DNA of 41,386 bases from Bacilli bacterium (GTDB taxonomy: Bacteria > Bacillota > Bacilli > Bacillales > Amphibacillaceae): assembly GCA_012838505.1 (NCBI GenBank), contig DUPD01000088.1, positions 1 to 41,386 on the forward strand, in the 5' to 3' direction. A model generated the notes under the pieces. The model was not told the origin of the DNA. It was given only the letters and a program-made list of their open reading frames with translations, and ran no database searches. Shown here one piece after another: positions 1 through 7,996 of the stretch (position 1 is the first letter of the stretch; every line of letters starts with the position of its first letter). The translations under genes and the position numbers were made by a program.

Positions 1-17
1 AAATGTATAAAAATATA

Positions 18-102
18 GATAGTGAAAATTTCGGTCAATTGAGATAGCAGAAAGCTATCCCTTGACCGACCTCACTATCATCCCATGTCTAAAGACGATG
101 GG
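18..102. other. Nested hairpins of unknown origin at window start
   Basis: Three helices nest inside one another: 18-25 with 72-79, 31-38 with 62-69, and 43-48 with 54-59 around an AGAAA loop. A separate hairpin follows at once (CCCAT 82-86 with ATGGG 98-102, GTCT 87-90 with AGAC 93-96) and runs into CTTTCTCGTT on the plus strand, so it could end a transcript entering from the left. Read on the minus strand, the second hairpin resembles the terminal hairpins of IS200/IS605 elements, but no tnpA or tnpB sequence is visible. The identity is unresolved: structured RNA, terminator of an upstream gene or element remnant. Confidence 0.45.
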
Positions 103-194
103 CTTTCTCGTTCGGAAAATCTGTAAATTGATTAATAAAAGAAGTGATTTGCTATAATTATGTTCAGGTTTTCCAAACAGAAAATCAATTCTGT

Positions 195-449
195 ATTTGC
201 TCTCAAGTTACGTGAAATGCTCTCAAGTTACGCGAAATGCTCTCAAGTTACGCAAAATGCTCTCAAGTTGCGCGAAATGCTCTCAAGTTATGCGAAATGC
301 TCTCAAGTTACGCGAAATGCTCTCAAGTTACGCGAAATGCTCTCAAGTTGCGCGATTTGCTCTCAAGTTACGCAAAATGCTCTCAAGTTGCGTGAAATGC
401 TCTCAAGTTACGCAAAATGCTCTCAAGTTGCGCGATTTGCTCTCAAGTT
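195..449. repeat. 20-bp tandem repeat array, about 12.5 copies
   Basis: Twelve complete 20-bp units run from 201 to 440 without interruption, with a partial unit on each side. The unit is TCTCAAGTTACGCGAAATGC with variation confined to the second half (A/G at position 10, C/T at 11 and 13, G/A at 14, AA/TT at 16-17). The TCTCAAGTT half is invariant. Because 20 is not a multiple of 3, the array is open in all three plus frames and yields spurious periodic ORFs of about 115-139 residues. These lack convincing ribosome binding sites, so I do not call them genes. Iteron-like or minisatellite DNA is the best description. Confidence 0.9.
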
Positions 450-452
450 CAT

Positions 453-485
453 CAAAAAAAACAGTGATAAAAATTTCATCACTGT
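453..485 (-). terminator. Terminator of typA
   Basis: Stem ACAGTGAT (461-468) pairs with ATCACTGT (478-485). On the minus strand it is followed by a run of eight T (complement of 453-460), 12 bases past the typA stop. The T-run abuts the tandem repeat array. Confidence 0.8.
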
Positions 486-496
486 TTTCCTATCAA

Positions 497-2323
497 TTAA
501 TCATTTTTCTTTTTTGCTGCTTTTTCACGTTCACTCTTATTTAAAATTTTCTTCCGTAAACGGATCGATTCCGGTGTGACTTCACAGTATTCGTCATCAT
601 TTAAATATTGAATTGCTTCTTCTAATGACATCGTCCGTGTTTTTCGGATTGTTGCTGTTTGGTCTTTATTTGCCGAACGAATATTGGTTAAGTGCTTTTC
701 TCTCGTAAGATTAACCGTTAAATCATTTTCACGATTATGCTCACCAACAATCATCCCAGCGTATACTTCTGTACCAGGCTCAACGAAAATTGTACCCCGG
801 TCTTCAAGTTGCATAATCCCATAAGTCGATGTTTTCCCATTTTCTAGAGCTACAAGTACACCTTGACGACGACCACCAATTTGACCTGGAGTAACTGGTG
901 CGTAGCGATCAAATGTATGATTCATAATCCCGTAACCGCGTGTTTGGGTCATAAACTCTGTCGAATAACCGATCAGACCACGTGAAGGAATTCGGAATTC
1001 TAAGCGAACCTGACCATTGCCTTGGCTTTGCATGTCGAGCATTTCAGCCTTACGCGAACCCATTGTTTCAATGATTGTTCCGGTAAATTCTTCAGGGACA
1101 TCAATTTGCACATGCTCCATCGGTTCATGTTTGACACCATCGATTTCTTTAATGATAACTTCAGGCTTTGATAATTGTAGTTCAAAACCTTCTCTACGCA
1201 TATTTTCAACAAGAATCGATAAATGAAGCTCACCTCGACCAGAAACAATCCACGCATCCGGTGAATCTGTTGGATCAACACGTAAGCTAACATCTGTCTC
1301 TAATTGAGTCATGAGACGTTCTTTAATTCTTCTCGATGTAATGTATTTACCTTCCTTACCGGCAAACGGACTATTATTAACGACAAAAGTCATTTGTAAT
1401 GTTGGCTCATCGATATGAAGGAGTGGCAATGCCTCTTCCTGACCAACCGGACAAATCGTTTCACCAACGTTAATATCCTCTAACCCTGATAGTGCAACAA
1501 TGTCTCCCGCATAAGCTTGTTTAATTTCAGTTCGCTTCAAGCCTAAAAAGCCAAACATTTTTGTGACTCGGAATTGTCTTCTTTGTCCATTTCCTTTCAT
1601 GACTGTCACTTGTTGGCCAACTTTAATGCTACCGCGAGCGATTCGTCCAATCCCGATCCGACCGACGAAATCATTATAGTCGAGCAGAGTAATCTGCAAT
1701 TGTAAAGCTTCTTCACGATTATCAATTGGTGCTGGAATATGGCTAATAATCGTATCAAAAACAACATCCATCGATTGGTGTTGCTCATCTGGGGTTTCCC
1801 CTGATGTTCCATTAATAGCAGATGCATATAAGACAGGGAATTCAAGTTGTTCATCATCCGCACCGAGTTCAATGAATAAATCTAACACTTGATCGACAAC
1901 AAAATCAGGACGGGCGTTCGGACGATCAACCTTGTTCAACACAACAATTGGCGTTAACTTCTGATCAAGTGCCTTTTTTAGAACAAACCGAGTTTGTGGC
2001 ATACATCCTTCATAAGCGTCAACAACGAGTAATACACCATCGACCATTTTTAAAATCCGTTCAACCTCGCCACCGAAATCAGCGTGGCCTGGTGTGTCTA
2101 ATATATTTATCCGCGTATCTTCATATTGAATCGCGGTGTTCTTTGCTAAAATCGTAATACCACGTTCACGTTCAATATCATCTGAGTCCATCATCCGATC
2201 TTCAACTTGTTCATGATCTGCAAAAGTTCCTGAAGCGCGAAGCAGTTGATCGACTAAAGTTGTTTTACCATGATCAACGTGAGCAATAATAGCAATATTA
2301 CGAATATCTTCTCTTAATGACAT
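497..2323 (-). CDS. typA: Translational GTPase TypA/BipA
   Basis: A ribosome-associated GTPase of the EF-G/LepA family, needed for 50S assembly and growth under cold or other stress. The G motifs are intact: AHVDHGKT at residues 14-21, RGIT at 54-57, DTPGH at 76-80 and NKVD at 130-133. Domain 2, the EF-G-like domains and the TypA-specific C-terminal domain follow; 608 residues is the normal family length. The start is fixed by GAGGAGAGG upstream of the ATG. It is transcribed alone, with a terminator just downstream, and the histidine kinase gene upstream has its stop about 95 bases away. Identification is secure. Confidence 0.97.
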   Translation of the reverse strand: MSLREDIRNIAIIAHVDHGKTTLVDQLLRASGTFADHEQVEDRMMDSDDIERERGITILAKNTAIQYEDTRINILDTPGHADFGGEVERILKMVDGVLLVVDAYEGCMPQTRFVLKKALDQKLTPIVVLNKVDRPNARPDFVVDQVLDLFIELGADDEQLEFPVLYASAINGTSGETPDEQHQSMDVVFDTIISHIPAPIDNREEALQLQITLLDYNDFVGRIGIGRIARGSIKVGQQVTVMKGNGQRRQFRVTKMFGFLGLKRTEIKQAYAGDIVALSGLEDINVGETICPVGQEEALPLLHIDEPTLQMTFVVNNSPFAGKEGKYITSRRIKERLMTQLETDVSLRVDPTDSPDAWIVSGRGELHLSILVENMRREGFELQLSKPEVIIKEIDGVKHEPMEHVQIDVPEEFTGTIIETMGSRKAEMLDMQSQGNGQVRLEFRIPSRGLIGYSTEFMTQTRGYGIMNHTFDRYAPVTPGQIGGRRQGVLVALENGKTSTYGIMQLEDRGTIFVEPGTEVYAGMIVGEHNRENDLTVNLTREKHLTNIRSANKDQTATIRKTRTMSLEEAIQYLNDDEYCEVTPESIRLRKKILNKSEREKAAKKKND

Positions 2324-2374
2324 ACTTTTTACCTCTCCTCTTTCTTGTTAGCCTGCGTGCTAGACAACTGGATT

Positions 2375-2383
2375 ATTATAGCA
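2375..2383 (-). promoter_or_regulatory. Probable extended -10 promoter of typA
   Basis: On the minus strand TGCTATAAT forms an extended -10 element (TG-N-TATAAT) about 50 bases before the typA start. No good -35 lies 16-18 bases upstream, which an extended -10 can tolerate. Prediction only. Confidence 0.4.
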
Positions 2384-2417
2384 CATCTCTAGTAGTGAAG
2401 GATAGTTTTTTGTGAAA

Positions 2418-3737
2418 TTAAAAAGTAATAATGAAACGCGCGCCACCTAATGGTGAATCCTCAACGCGAATCGTTCCATTTGAGCGTTCAACAATTGCAC
2501 GTGAAATCGCCAATCCAAGTCCAGTTTCACCGTCTTTCCCTTTGATAAAACGATCAAATAGATGTGGCATAAGTGCATGATCAACACCTGGGCCATCATC
2601 GTCAAAAATAATTTCTAATCGATCATCATTATTGACAACTTGAATATTGACTTGTTCTTTCGCATGACGTATGGCATTCATCACTATATTTAACATGGCT
2701 TGAAGCATTTTTTCTTGATCAACTTGAATGATCGCCTCTGTAGAGATCTGATATGTGAGTGCGATCGATTGCTCTCTTGCGATTGGCAGCGCTCGGTCAA
2801 CAGTTGACTGCACCAATTCACTGAGATAAAGTTTTCCTTCGTGATAAATAATCTCATTACTATCTAACTTGGCTAATAAAATCATTTCATTAATAATTTT
2901 TTTTAGACGACCAATTTCAGCAATGATCACTTCAAGGCCACGCTCTGATTCGTCCCCGCGAAATACACCGTCTTTAATTCCCTCGGCATAGCCTTGAATT
3001 GTCATTAGTGGTGTTTTCAATTCATGACTTGCATTTTGAAAAAATTGTTGTTGCGTTTTCATATAACGTTGCAGTTCTACAGCCATATCAATCACGCTTT
3101 TTTCTACTTCTTTAATCTCACCCGTTGCCTTAACACGCTTAATCTGGTCAAATTGGCGCTTTTCAATACGCTTGAGCTGAAATTTCAATTGTGTCAACGG
3201 TGTAATTAATCGGTGGGTTAAATAGTGAGTTAACACGATAATCACTAAAATACCAATTAAGAAGACAATCATTAACCGATTAAAAAAGATCTGTTGCACC
3301 TCTTGAATATGACCAAGCGGTGTGATTAAGACCATTTCTTGATCTAACAATCCAGGATAAATTGACAGCGTCGATACAACATATTGATTTTCGCCATCGA
3401 ACCATAGGGGTTGCTCCTCCTGCGTCAGGTCATACCTGTCGACCCATTCATGAATTAAATCAAGATCAAGTGAACTTGAATAAAGCATGACCCGATCAAG
3501 CGCACGGTTATAAACAAATAAATATAACTCTTCATCGCTAAGCCAGTGGGAAAAATTACTTGGCATTACTTCACTAAATAAAAATTGTGACAGCATCTCA
3601 CCTTTATCTTGTAATTGATCTTTTTCATTTTGAATCAACACATTTAATAGTAATGAATGAATCGTAATTGACACAATTGTCATCGTAATCACAAGTAGGG
3701 TTGTGAAAGCTAGCGTGAGTTGAGTTTGGAGCCTCAT
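2418..3737 (-). CDS. cssS: Sensor histidine kinase, CssS-like (secretion stress)
   Basis: A membrane sensor kinase of 439 residues. A first membrane segment lies at about 8-30, an extracytoplasmic domain follows to about 150, then a second membrane segment, HAMP linker, the H-box NASHELKTP near residue 240, an N-box with MNAIRHA, and ATP-binding motifs DDDGPGVD and GETGLGLAIS. Its start overlaps the response regulator stop by ATGA (3734-3737), so the pair is translationally coupled. The neighbouring divergent HtrA-type protease and the close match of the partner regulator to Bacillus CssR indicate the CssRS system, which senses misfolded secreted protein at the membrane. The CssS name rests on context and architecture. 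Confidence 0.83.
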   Translation of the reverse strand: MRLQTQLTLAFTTLLVITMTIVSITIHSLLLNVLIQNEKDQLQDKGEMLSQFLFSEVMPSNFSHWLSDEELYLFVYNRALDRVMLYSSSLDLDLIHEWVDRYDLTQEEQPLWFDGENQYVVSTLSIYPGLLDQEMVLITPLGHIQEVQQIFFNRLMIVFLIGILVIIVLTHYLTHRLITPLTQLKFQLKRIEKRQFDQIKRVKATGEIKEVEKSVIDMAVELQRYMKTQQQFFQNASHELKTPLMTIQGYAEGIKDGVFRGDESERGLEVIIAEIGRLKKIINEMILLAKLDSNEIIYHEGKLYLSELVQSTVDRALPIAREQSIALTYQISTEAIIQVDQEKMLQAMLNIVMNAIRHAKEQVNIQVVNNDDRLEIIFDDDGPGVDHALMPHLFDRFIKGKDGETGLGLAISRAIVERSNGTIRVEDSPLGGARFIITF

Positions 3738-4432
3738 TGGTTGGCCTCATGATCGTCGCGAAAGCGATAGCCATAACCCCAGACTGTTTCGATCGGTAAA
3801 CCATCGATTTTTTTCCGCAACCGTTTAACTAAATCATCTACAGCTCGATCACTACCGAAATAATCTTCTCCCCAAATTAAAGTTAATAATTCCTCTCGGG
3901 AAAAAGCTCGATTTTGGTTTTGCATTAAACTATAAAGCAATTCAAACTCTTTTGCTGTAACCTCAATTTCCTCATCATGCCAAAATACACGGCGATTAGT
4001 TACTTCAATAATTAAATCACCTGAACGATATTCTTGATCTTTTTGTGCTTTTTTATGTTCTTGATAAATCTCTACCCGTTTAAATAGACGCTTAATACGA
4101 GCAACTAGCTCTCTCGGACTAAACGGCTTTGTTAAGTAATCATCACTACCTAGCTCTAACCCTAATATTTTATCGACTTCTTCATCTTTAGCAGAAATAA
4201 TTATAATTGGCACTTCACTTTCCTGCCTAATTTTTTTGCATAAATCATAGCCGTTCATTCCTGGTAACATAATGTCTAGAATCCACATATCCGGGTGACC
4301 ATCACGTGCCATTTCCCATGCTTCTTCAGCATTATCGACCATCGTTAGGGTGAAATTTTCTTGCTTCAAATATGCAGAGACAATATTTCTAATATTTGGA
4401 TCATCTTCAACAATATAAATATGCTGGGACAT
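3734..4432 (-). CDS. cssR: OmpR-family response regulator, CssR-like
   Basis: A DNA-binding response regulator of 232 residues. The receiver domain has acidic pocket residues E9-D10-D11, phosphoacceptor D53 in LDIMLPG and the conserved Lys in TKPFSPREL; a winged-helix domain follows. WGEDYFGSDRAVDDLVKRLR and GYGYRF closely match Bacillus CssR as I remember it. I chose the ATG at 4432 because AGGAGG (4441-4446) sits 8 bases before it; a TTG seven codons upstream opens the frame but includes that Shine-Dalgarno in the coding sequence. It is divergent from the htrA-type gene, the arrangement seen for cssRS and htrB in B. subtilis, and is inferred to activate that protease gene. Confidence 0.87.
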   Translation of the reverse strand: MSQHIYIVEDDPNIRNIVSAYLKQENFTLTMVDNAEEAWEMARDGHPDMWILDIMLPGMNGYDLCKKIRQESEVPIIIISAKDEEVDKILGLELGSDDYLTKPFSPRELVARIKRLFKRVEIYQEHKKAQKDQEYRSGDLIIEVTNRRVFWHDEEIEVTAKEFELLYSLMQNQNRAFSREELLTLIWGEDYFGSDRAVDDLVKRLRKKIDGLPIETVWGYGYRFRDDHEANQ

Positions 4433-4498
4433 ACTGATCGCCTCCTGATTCAATTTCTCTTGATAGAATACGATTATAACACTCGATCTTCCATACTT

Positions 4499-4553
4499 TT
4501 TTCACAATTTTTCCGAATGTTTGCCAAAGCTACTCGTTATACTATTTAGTATA
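4499..4553. promoter_or_regulatory. Divergent cssR/htrA control region with phased octamers and a palindrome
   Basis: TTTTCACA (4499-4506) and TTTTCCGA (4509-4516) start exactly 10 bp apart, one helical turn, as OmpR-family regulators prefer. TTTTCA-type octamers are known in Bacillus htr promoters. Further down, TATACT-ATTT-AGTATA (4538-4553) is a perfect 6-bp inverted repeat that holds -10-like hexamers on both strands. TTGCCA (4521-4526) is a possible -35. Function is inferred from position between the two divergent genes. Confidence 0.5.
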
Positions 4554-4599
4554 AAGCAACACCAACGAATTTCAAAAGATATCGAAAGGAGTAATCGGA

Positions 4600-5889
4600 A
4601 TGGACGAATTTAATCAAAATCAAACAAAGCAAGATGAGGAAAAAACATTTTATAATTTCTCTGAATCTAATCAAAATCAGCAACCAACGCCGATTCTACC
4701 TAATCATAATAACGACAGTCAGAATCAACACAAACCTGTTAAATCAGATATTTGGAAAGTGTGGTTAAGTGGGATTATCGGAGGACTTACCGTTGCGGTC
4801 TTTGGATTTTTACTACTTTATACCGGTGTGATTCCAATTGAGCAGTTGATTCCAACTAATGAGGTGACTCAAACTGAAACACCAAGAGCACCAATTATTC
4901 AAACAGCTGGACACGGAGATGGTGTCCCTTCTGAACTATTGAGCGACGTTGCTGGTGCAGTCGTCGGTGTATCAAACTTACAATCATTTAGCCTCTGGTC
5001 TGACAGTGTTGACGCTGGGACTGGGTCAGGTGTGATCTATAAAGTTGAAGGCGACCTCGCCTATGTCGTCACAAACCAACATGTCATTGATGGCGCTAAC
5101 CAAATCGAAGTCATTCTATCCGATGGCGAACACGTTGAGGCGAATTTACTTGGTCAAGATGAATTAACCGATTTAGCCGTACTGTCAATTGACGCTCAAT
5201 ATGTTGATACAGTAGCTGAATTTGGTAACTCTTCAGAACTTATTGTAGGTGAACCTGCGATTGCAATCGGGAACCCGCTAGGAACAGAATTTGCTGGTAC
5301 AGTCACAAAAGGGATTATTAGCGGGCTTGATCGTTCAATCGAAATTGACATTAACAATGATGGAACACCAGACTGGAATATCGATGTGATTCAAACAGAC
5401 GCGGCGATTAACCCTGGTAATAGTGGGGGGGCATTGATCAACTCAGCCGGTCAATTGATTGGCATTAACTCAATGAAGATCGCTTCACATGCTATCGAGG
5501 GAATTGGTTTTGCGATTCCAATTGATGAAGCGCTACCGATTATCGAGCAGCTAGAAGTAAATGGCTCAGTCACACGACCATTTATGGGGATTAGTGCAAT
5601 TGACTTTTCACAAGTCCCGCCGCAACACATTAGCCGAACATTAAAACTTGATCCGAATGAAGTCACTGATGGGATTGTCATTGCTGAAGTTCATCCAGGT
5701 TCATCTGCAGATCAAGCTGGACTACAGGTTTATGATGTTGTCATAGCTCTAGATGATCAGCCAATTAATAATATGCTAGATCTTAGACAGTACCTCTATC
5801 GTGAAACAACGATCGGAGAATCCGTTACGATTAGCTATTATCGCGACGGAGAATTGCAAGAAGCTGAATTTGTTTTACAAGGTGAGTAA
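4600..5889 (+). CDS. HtrA/DegP-type membrane-anchored serine protease
   Basis: A quality-control protease that degrades misfolded exported proteins at the outer face of the membrane. The N-terminal 50 residues are cytoplasmic and Asn/Gln-rich, then one membrane anchor at about 55-76. The trypsin-like domain carries the catalytic triad H161 (NQHVID), D191 (LTDLAVLSI) and S275 (NPGNSGGALIN). A single PDZ domain occupies roughly 335-425. AAAGGAG precedes the ATG by 8 bases. It is divergent from cssRS, which suggests orthology to htrB, though htrA and htrB cannot be separated from sequence alone. A strong terminator follows. At 429 residues it has the usual length. Confidence 0.93.
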   Translation: MDEFNQNQTKQDEEKTFYNFSESNQNQQPTPILPNHNNDSQNQHKPVKSDIWKVWLSGIIGGLTVAVFGFLLLYTGVIPIEQLIPTNEVTQTETPRAPIIQTAGHGDGVPSELLSDVAGAVVGVSNLQSFSLWSDSVDAGTGSGVIYKVEGDLAYVVTNQHVIDGANQIEVILSDGEHVEANLLGQDELTDLAVLSIDAQYVDTVAEFGNSSELIVGEPAIAIGNPLGTEFAGTVTKGIISGLDRSIEIDINNDGTPDWNIDVIQTDAAINPGNSGGALINSAGQLIGINSMKIASHAIEGIGFAIPIDEALPIIEQLEVNGSVTRPFMGISAIDFSQVPPQHISRTLKLDPNEVTDGIVIAEVHPGSSADQAGLQVYDVVIALDDQPINNMLDLRQYLYRETTIGESVTISYYRDGELQEAEFVLQGE

Positions 5890-5942
5890 TTCAGGTTTCC
5901 TTCATGAAAATCGATGATTTCTCATGAGTTTAATATAAAAAT

Positions 5943-6031
5943 TGCTAATGATTGTGATCCTCTATACCCCTAACGTTTTATGATTAATCATTAGCATCCC
6001 CCCTCTTGTGCCATAGAGGGGGTTATTTTTT
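5943..6031 (+). terminator. Inverted repeat plus terminator after htrA gene
   Basis: The terminator is CCCCCTCT (5999-6006) with AGAGGGGG (6015-6022) followed by TTATTTTTT. Upstream lies an 11-bp perfect inverted repeat, TGCTAATGATT (5943-5953) with AATCATTAGCA (5986-5996). CCTCTAT (5959-5965), inside its loop, is complementary to ATAGAGG in the terminator 3' arm (6013-6019), so an alternative fold is possible. The T-run doubles as the last codons of the convergent elaA-like gene. Confidence 0.8.
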
Positions 6032-6463
6032 GTAAATCATATCAACATGCGGAATGCCATCTTCCAAATAAGGCTCTGAAATTTCTTTAAAGCCAAATGA
6101 TTGGTAAAACTCACGTAAATATGTTTGGCCTTGAAGCTTGATTTCAGCTTCTGACCAATCTTCAGTAATAATGTTTATCGCTTGATCAATCAACTCACGC
6201 CCATAGCCATGCTTTCGGTACGCTTGATTGACAATGATTCGGCCAATTGCCGGTTGATCATAAAGGATTCCCTTAGGAACAAGACGCGCATATGCAACAA
6301 TCTCAGCTTGATCTTTTTTAAATAAATGATAGCATTTCGGGTCGATCCCATCGATTTCAGGATAAGCACACTCCTGTTCAACAACAAAAATATCGACCCT
6401 ATTTTTTAAAATTTGATAAAGTTCTTCTAGCTCCAATTGTTGAAATTTTTTCAACTGCCACAT
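6023..6463 (-). CDS. GNAT acetyltransferase, ElaA family
   Basis: A small acetyl-CoA-dependent N-acyltransferase of 146 residues; ElaA proteins are near 150. Recognisable ElaA signatures are RVDIFVVEQECAYPEIDG near the N-terminus, AYARLVP, the acetyl-CoA loop around RKHGYGREL, and FYQSFGFKEISEPYLEDGIP near the C-terminus. The physiological substrate of the family is not known. I set the start at the ATG at 6463 (MWQLKKF), which matches the family N-terminus; AGAGAGG lies about 11 bases upstream. The longer frame to 6556 would overlap the preceding gene by 77 bases. It probably forms an operon with that gene, 16 bases upstream. Confidence 0.87.
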   Translation of the reverse strand: MWQLKKFQQLELEELYQILKNRVDIFVVEQECAYPEIDGIDPKCYHLFKKDQAEIVAYARLVPKGILYDQPAIGRIIVNQAYRKHGYGRELIDQAINIITEDWSEAEIKLQGQTYLREFYQSFGFKEISEPYLEDGIPHVDMIYKK

Positions 6464-6479
6464 GATTGATTCAACCTCT

Positions 6480-6782
6480 CTACTTCTTCGATAATTTTTC
6501 AGCATAATTAGAGACAACAAAGGCCAAATCATCGTTGCCGTATAGTTGCAAAACATCTAATAATAATGCTGCTTCTAGCTCAAATGTATCGTTTGATTCG
6601 AGCTTATCTTGATTGATCTCAATTAAATTCTCTGGAAGCTCTTGATTCGGATAAGCTTCACGATAAATCTCTAACGGGTCTAATTTATGATGATGACACC
6701 ACTCGACAAACAATAAAATCATCTCAGCTTCACCAGCCTGATAACGTTCAATAATGTATTGATCACGTTCACTACGATTCAT
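6480..6782 (-). CDS. Conserved small acidic protein of unknown function
   Basis: A 100-residue soluble protein without signal peptide or membrane segment. Recognisable stretches are MNRSERDQYIIERYQAG at the start and LQLYGNDDLAFVVSNYAEKL at the end. Similar short proteins occur in other Bacillaceae as I recall, but I cannot attach a function. GGAAG lies 7 bases before the ATG (AAGGAAGTGATGAA). The acetyltransferase gene follows after 16 bases on the same strand, so the two are likely co-transcribed. A weak promoter match (TTGCAT, 17-base spacer, TAAGCT) lies at 6803-6831 on the minus strand. Confidence 0.75.
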   Translation of the reverse strand: MNRSERDQYIIERYQAGEAEMILLFVEWCHHHKLDPLEIYREAYPNQELPENLIEINQDKLESNDTFELEAALLLDVLQLYGNDDLAFVVSNYAEKLSKK

Positions 6783-6864
6783 TTCATCACTTCCTTTTTA
6801 AAAGCTTATCGAGTCTTGTCCAATAATGCAAGTTTGAAAAATTCAGACTTTAAAAACCAAAAGG

Positions 6865-6893
6865 TTGAAATAGTCAAGCGAACAATTTATAAT
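6865..6893 (+). promoter_or_regulatory. Sigma-A promoter of trhO
   Basis: TTGAAA (6865-6870), a 17-base spacer and a perfect TATAAT (6888-6893). The predicted transcript start is at about 6900, giving a leader of about 68 bases. Confidence 0.8.
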
Positions 6894-6899
6894 TAACAG

Positions 6900-6941
6900 T
6901 TGCAAGAGATCGATGTTGACACCTGAAACCGTATCTTGCAA
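6900..6941 (+). promoter_or_regulatory. Inverted repeat in trhO 5' leader
   Basis: TTGCAAGA (6900-6907) and TCTTGCAA (6934-6941) form a perfect 8-bp inverted repeat starting at the predicted transcription start and ending 11 bases before the AGGTGG ribosome binding site. It could be a leader hairpin or a repressor operator; nothing in the sequence decides between them. Confidence 0.5.
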
Positions 6942-6967
6942 ATACGACAAATAGGTGGTTATTAAAA

Positions 6968-7930
6968 ATGGAAAAATATCAAGTATTATTGTATTACCAG
7001 TACGTAAAAATAGAGGATCCCGAACAATTTGCTCAAGACCATAAAGCATTTTGTCAGGAACTCGGTTTAAAAGGGCGAATTTTAATTGCCAATGAAGGGA
7101 TTAACGGAACAGCCTCCGGAACAATCGAAGCAACACAAGCCTACATGGATGCGATGCACGCTGATCCTCGATTCAGTCAAATGCCATTTAAAATTGACCC
7201 AGCAGACGGACATGCTTTTCAGAAGTTAAAGGTCAAATCACGCCCAGAGCTTGTTACCTTAAGATTAGGTGAAGAGGATATTAACCCGCTTAAAGTGACG
7301 GGAAATTATTTAGCACCCGATGAGTTTTATCAAGCGATGCAAGACGAAAACACTGTCGTAATTGATGCACGAAACGATTACGAATACGATCTTGGTCATT
7401 TTCGTGGTGCCGTCCGCCCAGACATTAAAACTTTCAGAGAGTTACCAGACTGGGTTGAAGAGAATAAAGAACAGTTTGAAGGTAAACGGATTTTAACTTA
7501 CTGTACAGGCGGGATTCGTTGTGAAAAATTCTCCGGCTGGTTAGTCGAGAAAGGTTTTGACGATGTTCACCAACTCCATGGTGGCATTGCAACATACGCA
7601 AAACACCCAGAAGTTAAAGGCCAACTGTGGGACGGAAAAATGTACGTCTTTGATGAACGCATTAGCGTGCCAATCAACCAAGTTGAACACGTCATCGTCG
7701 GTAAAGATTATTTTGACGGAACACCGTGCGAAAGATATATTAATTGTGGCAACCCATTTTGTAATCGACAATTCATTAGCTCCGAAGAAAACGAAGCGAA
7801 GCATTTAGGTGGTTGTTCACATGAATGTCGCACACACCCGAATAACCGTTATATCGAGCGCCACAACTTAACGACTGAAGAAGTTGAAGCACGTTTAAAT
7901 GCCTTGGAAAAAGCTAATCAAATTATTTAA
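6968..7930 (+). CDS. trhO: tRNA uridine(34) hydroxylase TrhO (rhodanese family)
   Basis: Catalyses prephenate-independent, oxygen-dependent hydroxylation of wobble uridine 34 in tRNA to 5-hydroxyuridine. Order of domains: N-terminal UPF0176 acylphosphatase-like fold (about 1-95, with ANEGINGT), rhodanese domain (about 115-215) with the active-site loop CTGGIRCEK beginning at C179, then a Cys-rich tail ([14 protein letters not shown] and CSHECRTHP) that could bind metal. At 320 residues it is typical. AGGTGG precedes the ATG by 9 bases. It stands alone between its own promoter and a bidirectional terminator. Confidence 0.93.
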   Translation: MEKYQVLLYYQYVKIEDPEQFAQDHKAFCQELGLKGRILIANEGINGTASGTIEATQAYMDAMHADPRFSQMPFKIDPADGHAFQKLKVKSRPELVTLRLGEEDINPLKVTGNYLAPDEFYQAMQDENTVVIDARNDYEYDLGHFRGAVRPDIKTFRELPDWVEENKEQFEGKRILTYCTGGIRCEKFSGWLVEKGFDDVHQLHGGIATYAKHPEVKGQLWDGKMYVFDERISVPINQVEHVIVGKDYFDGTPCERYINCGNPFCNRQFISSEENEAKHLGGCSHECRTHPNNRYIERHNLTTEEVEARLNALEKANQII

Positions 7931-7941
7931 TTAAAAATCAC

Positions 7942-7983
7942 AAAAAGTATCGATGCATAAAACTTAGTATCGATACTTTTTTA
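7942..7983. terminator. Bidirectional terminator between trhO and murB
   Basis: AAAAAGTATCGAT (7942-7954) pairs perfectly with ATCGATACTTTTT (7969-7981). It has T-runs on both strands and serves two convergent genes. Confidence 0.88.
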
Positions 7984-7996
7984 TTAGTAAAACTAA

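Noticed and set aside
195..449. CRISPR array
   Set aside because: Units are contiguous 20-mers with no unique spacers, and no cas genes are present.
160..579. Periodic plus-strand ORFs of 139 and 115 residues over the tandem repeats
   Set aside because: The 20-bp repeat is open in all three plus frames by construction, two frames give near-identical periodic peptides, and no ribosome binding site precedes them. The longer one also runs into the typA gene on the other strand.
6843..7049. Minus-strand ORF over the trhO promoter
   Set aside because: It overlaps a well-formed sigma-A promoter and the trhO start, lacks a ribosome binding site and has no recognisable domain.
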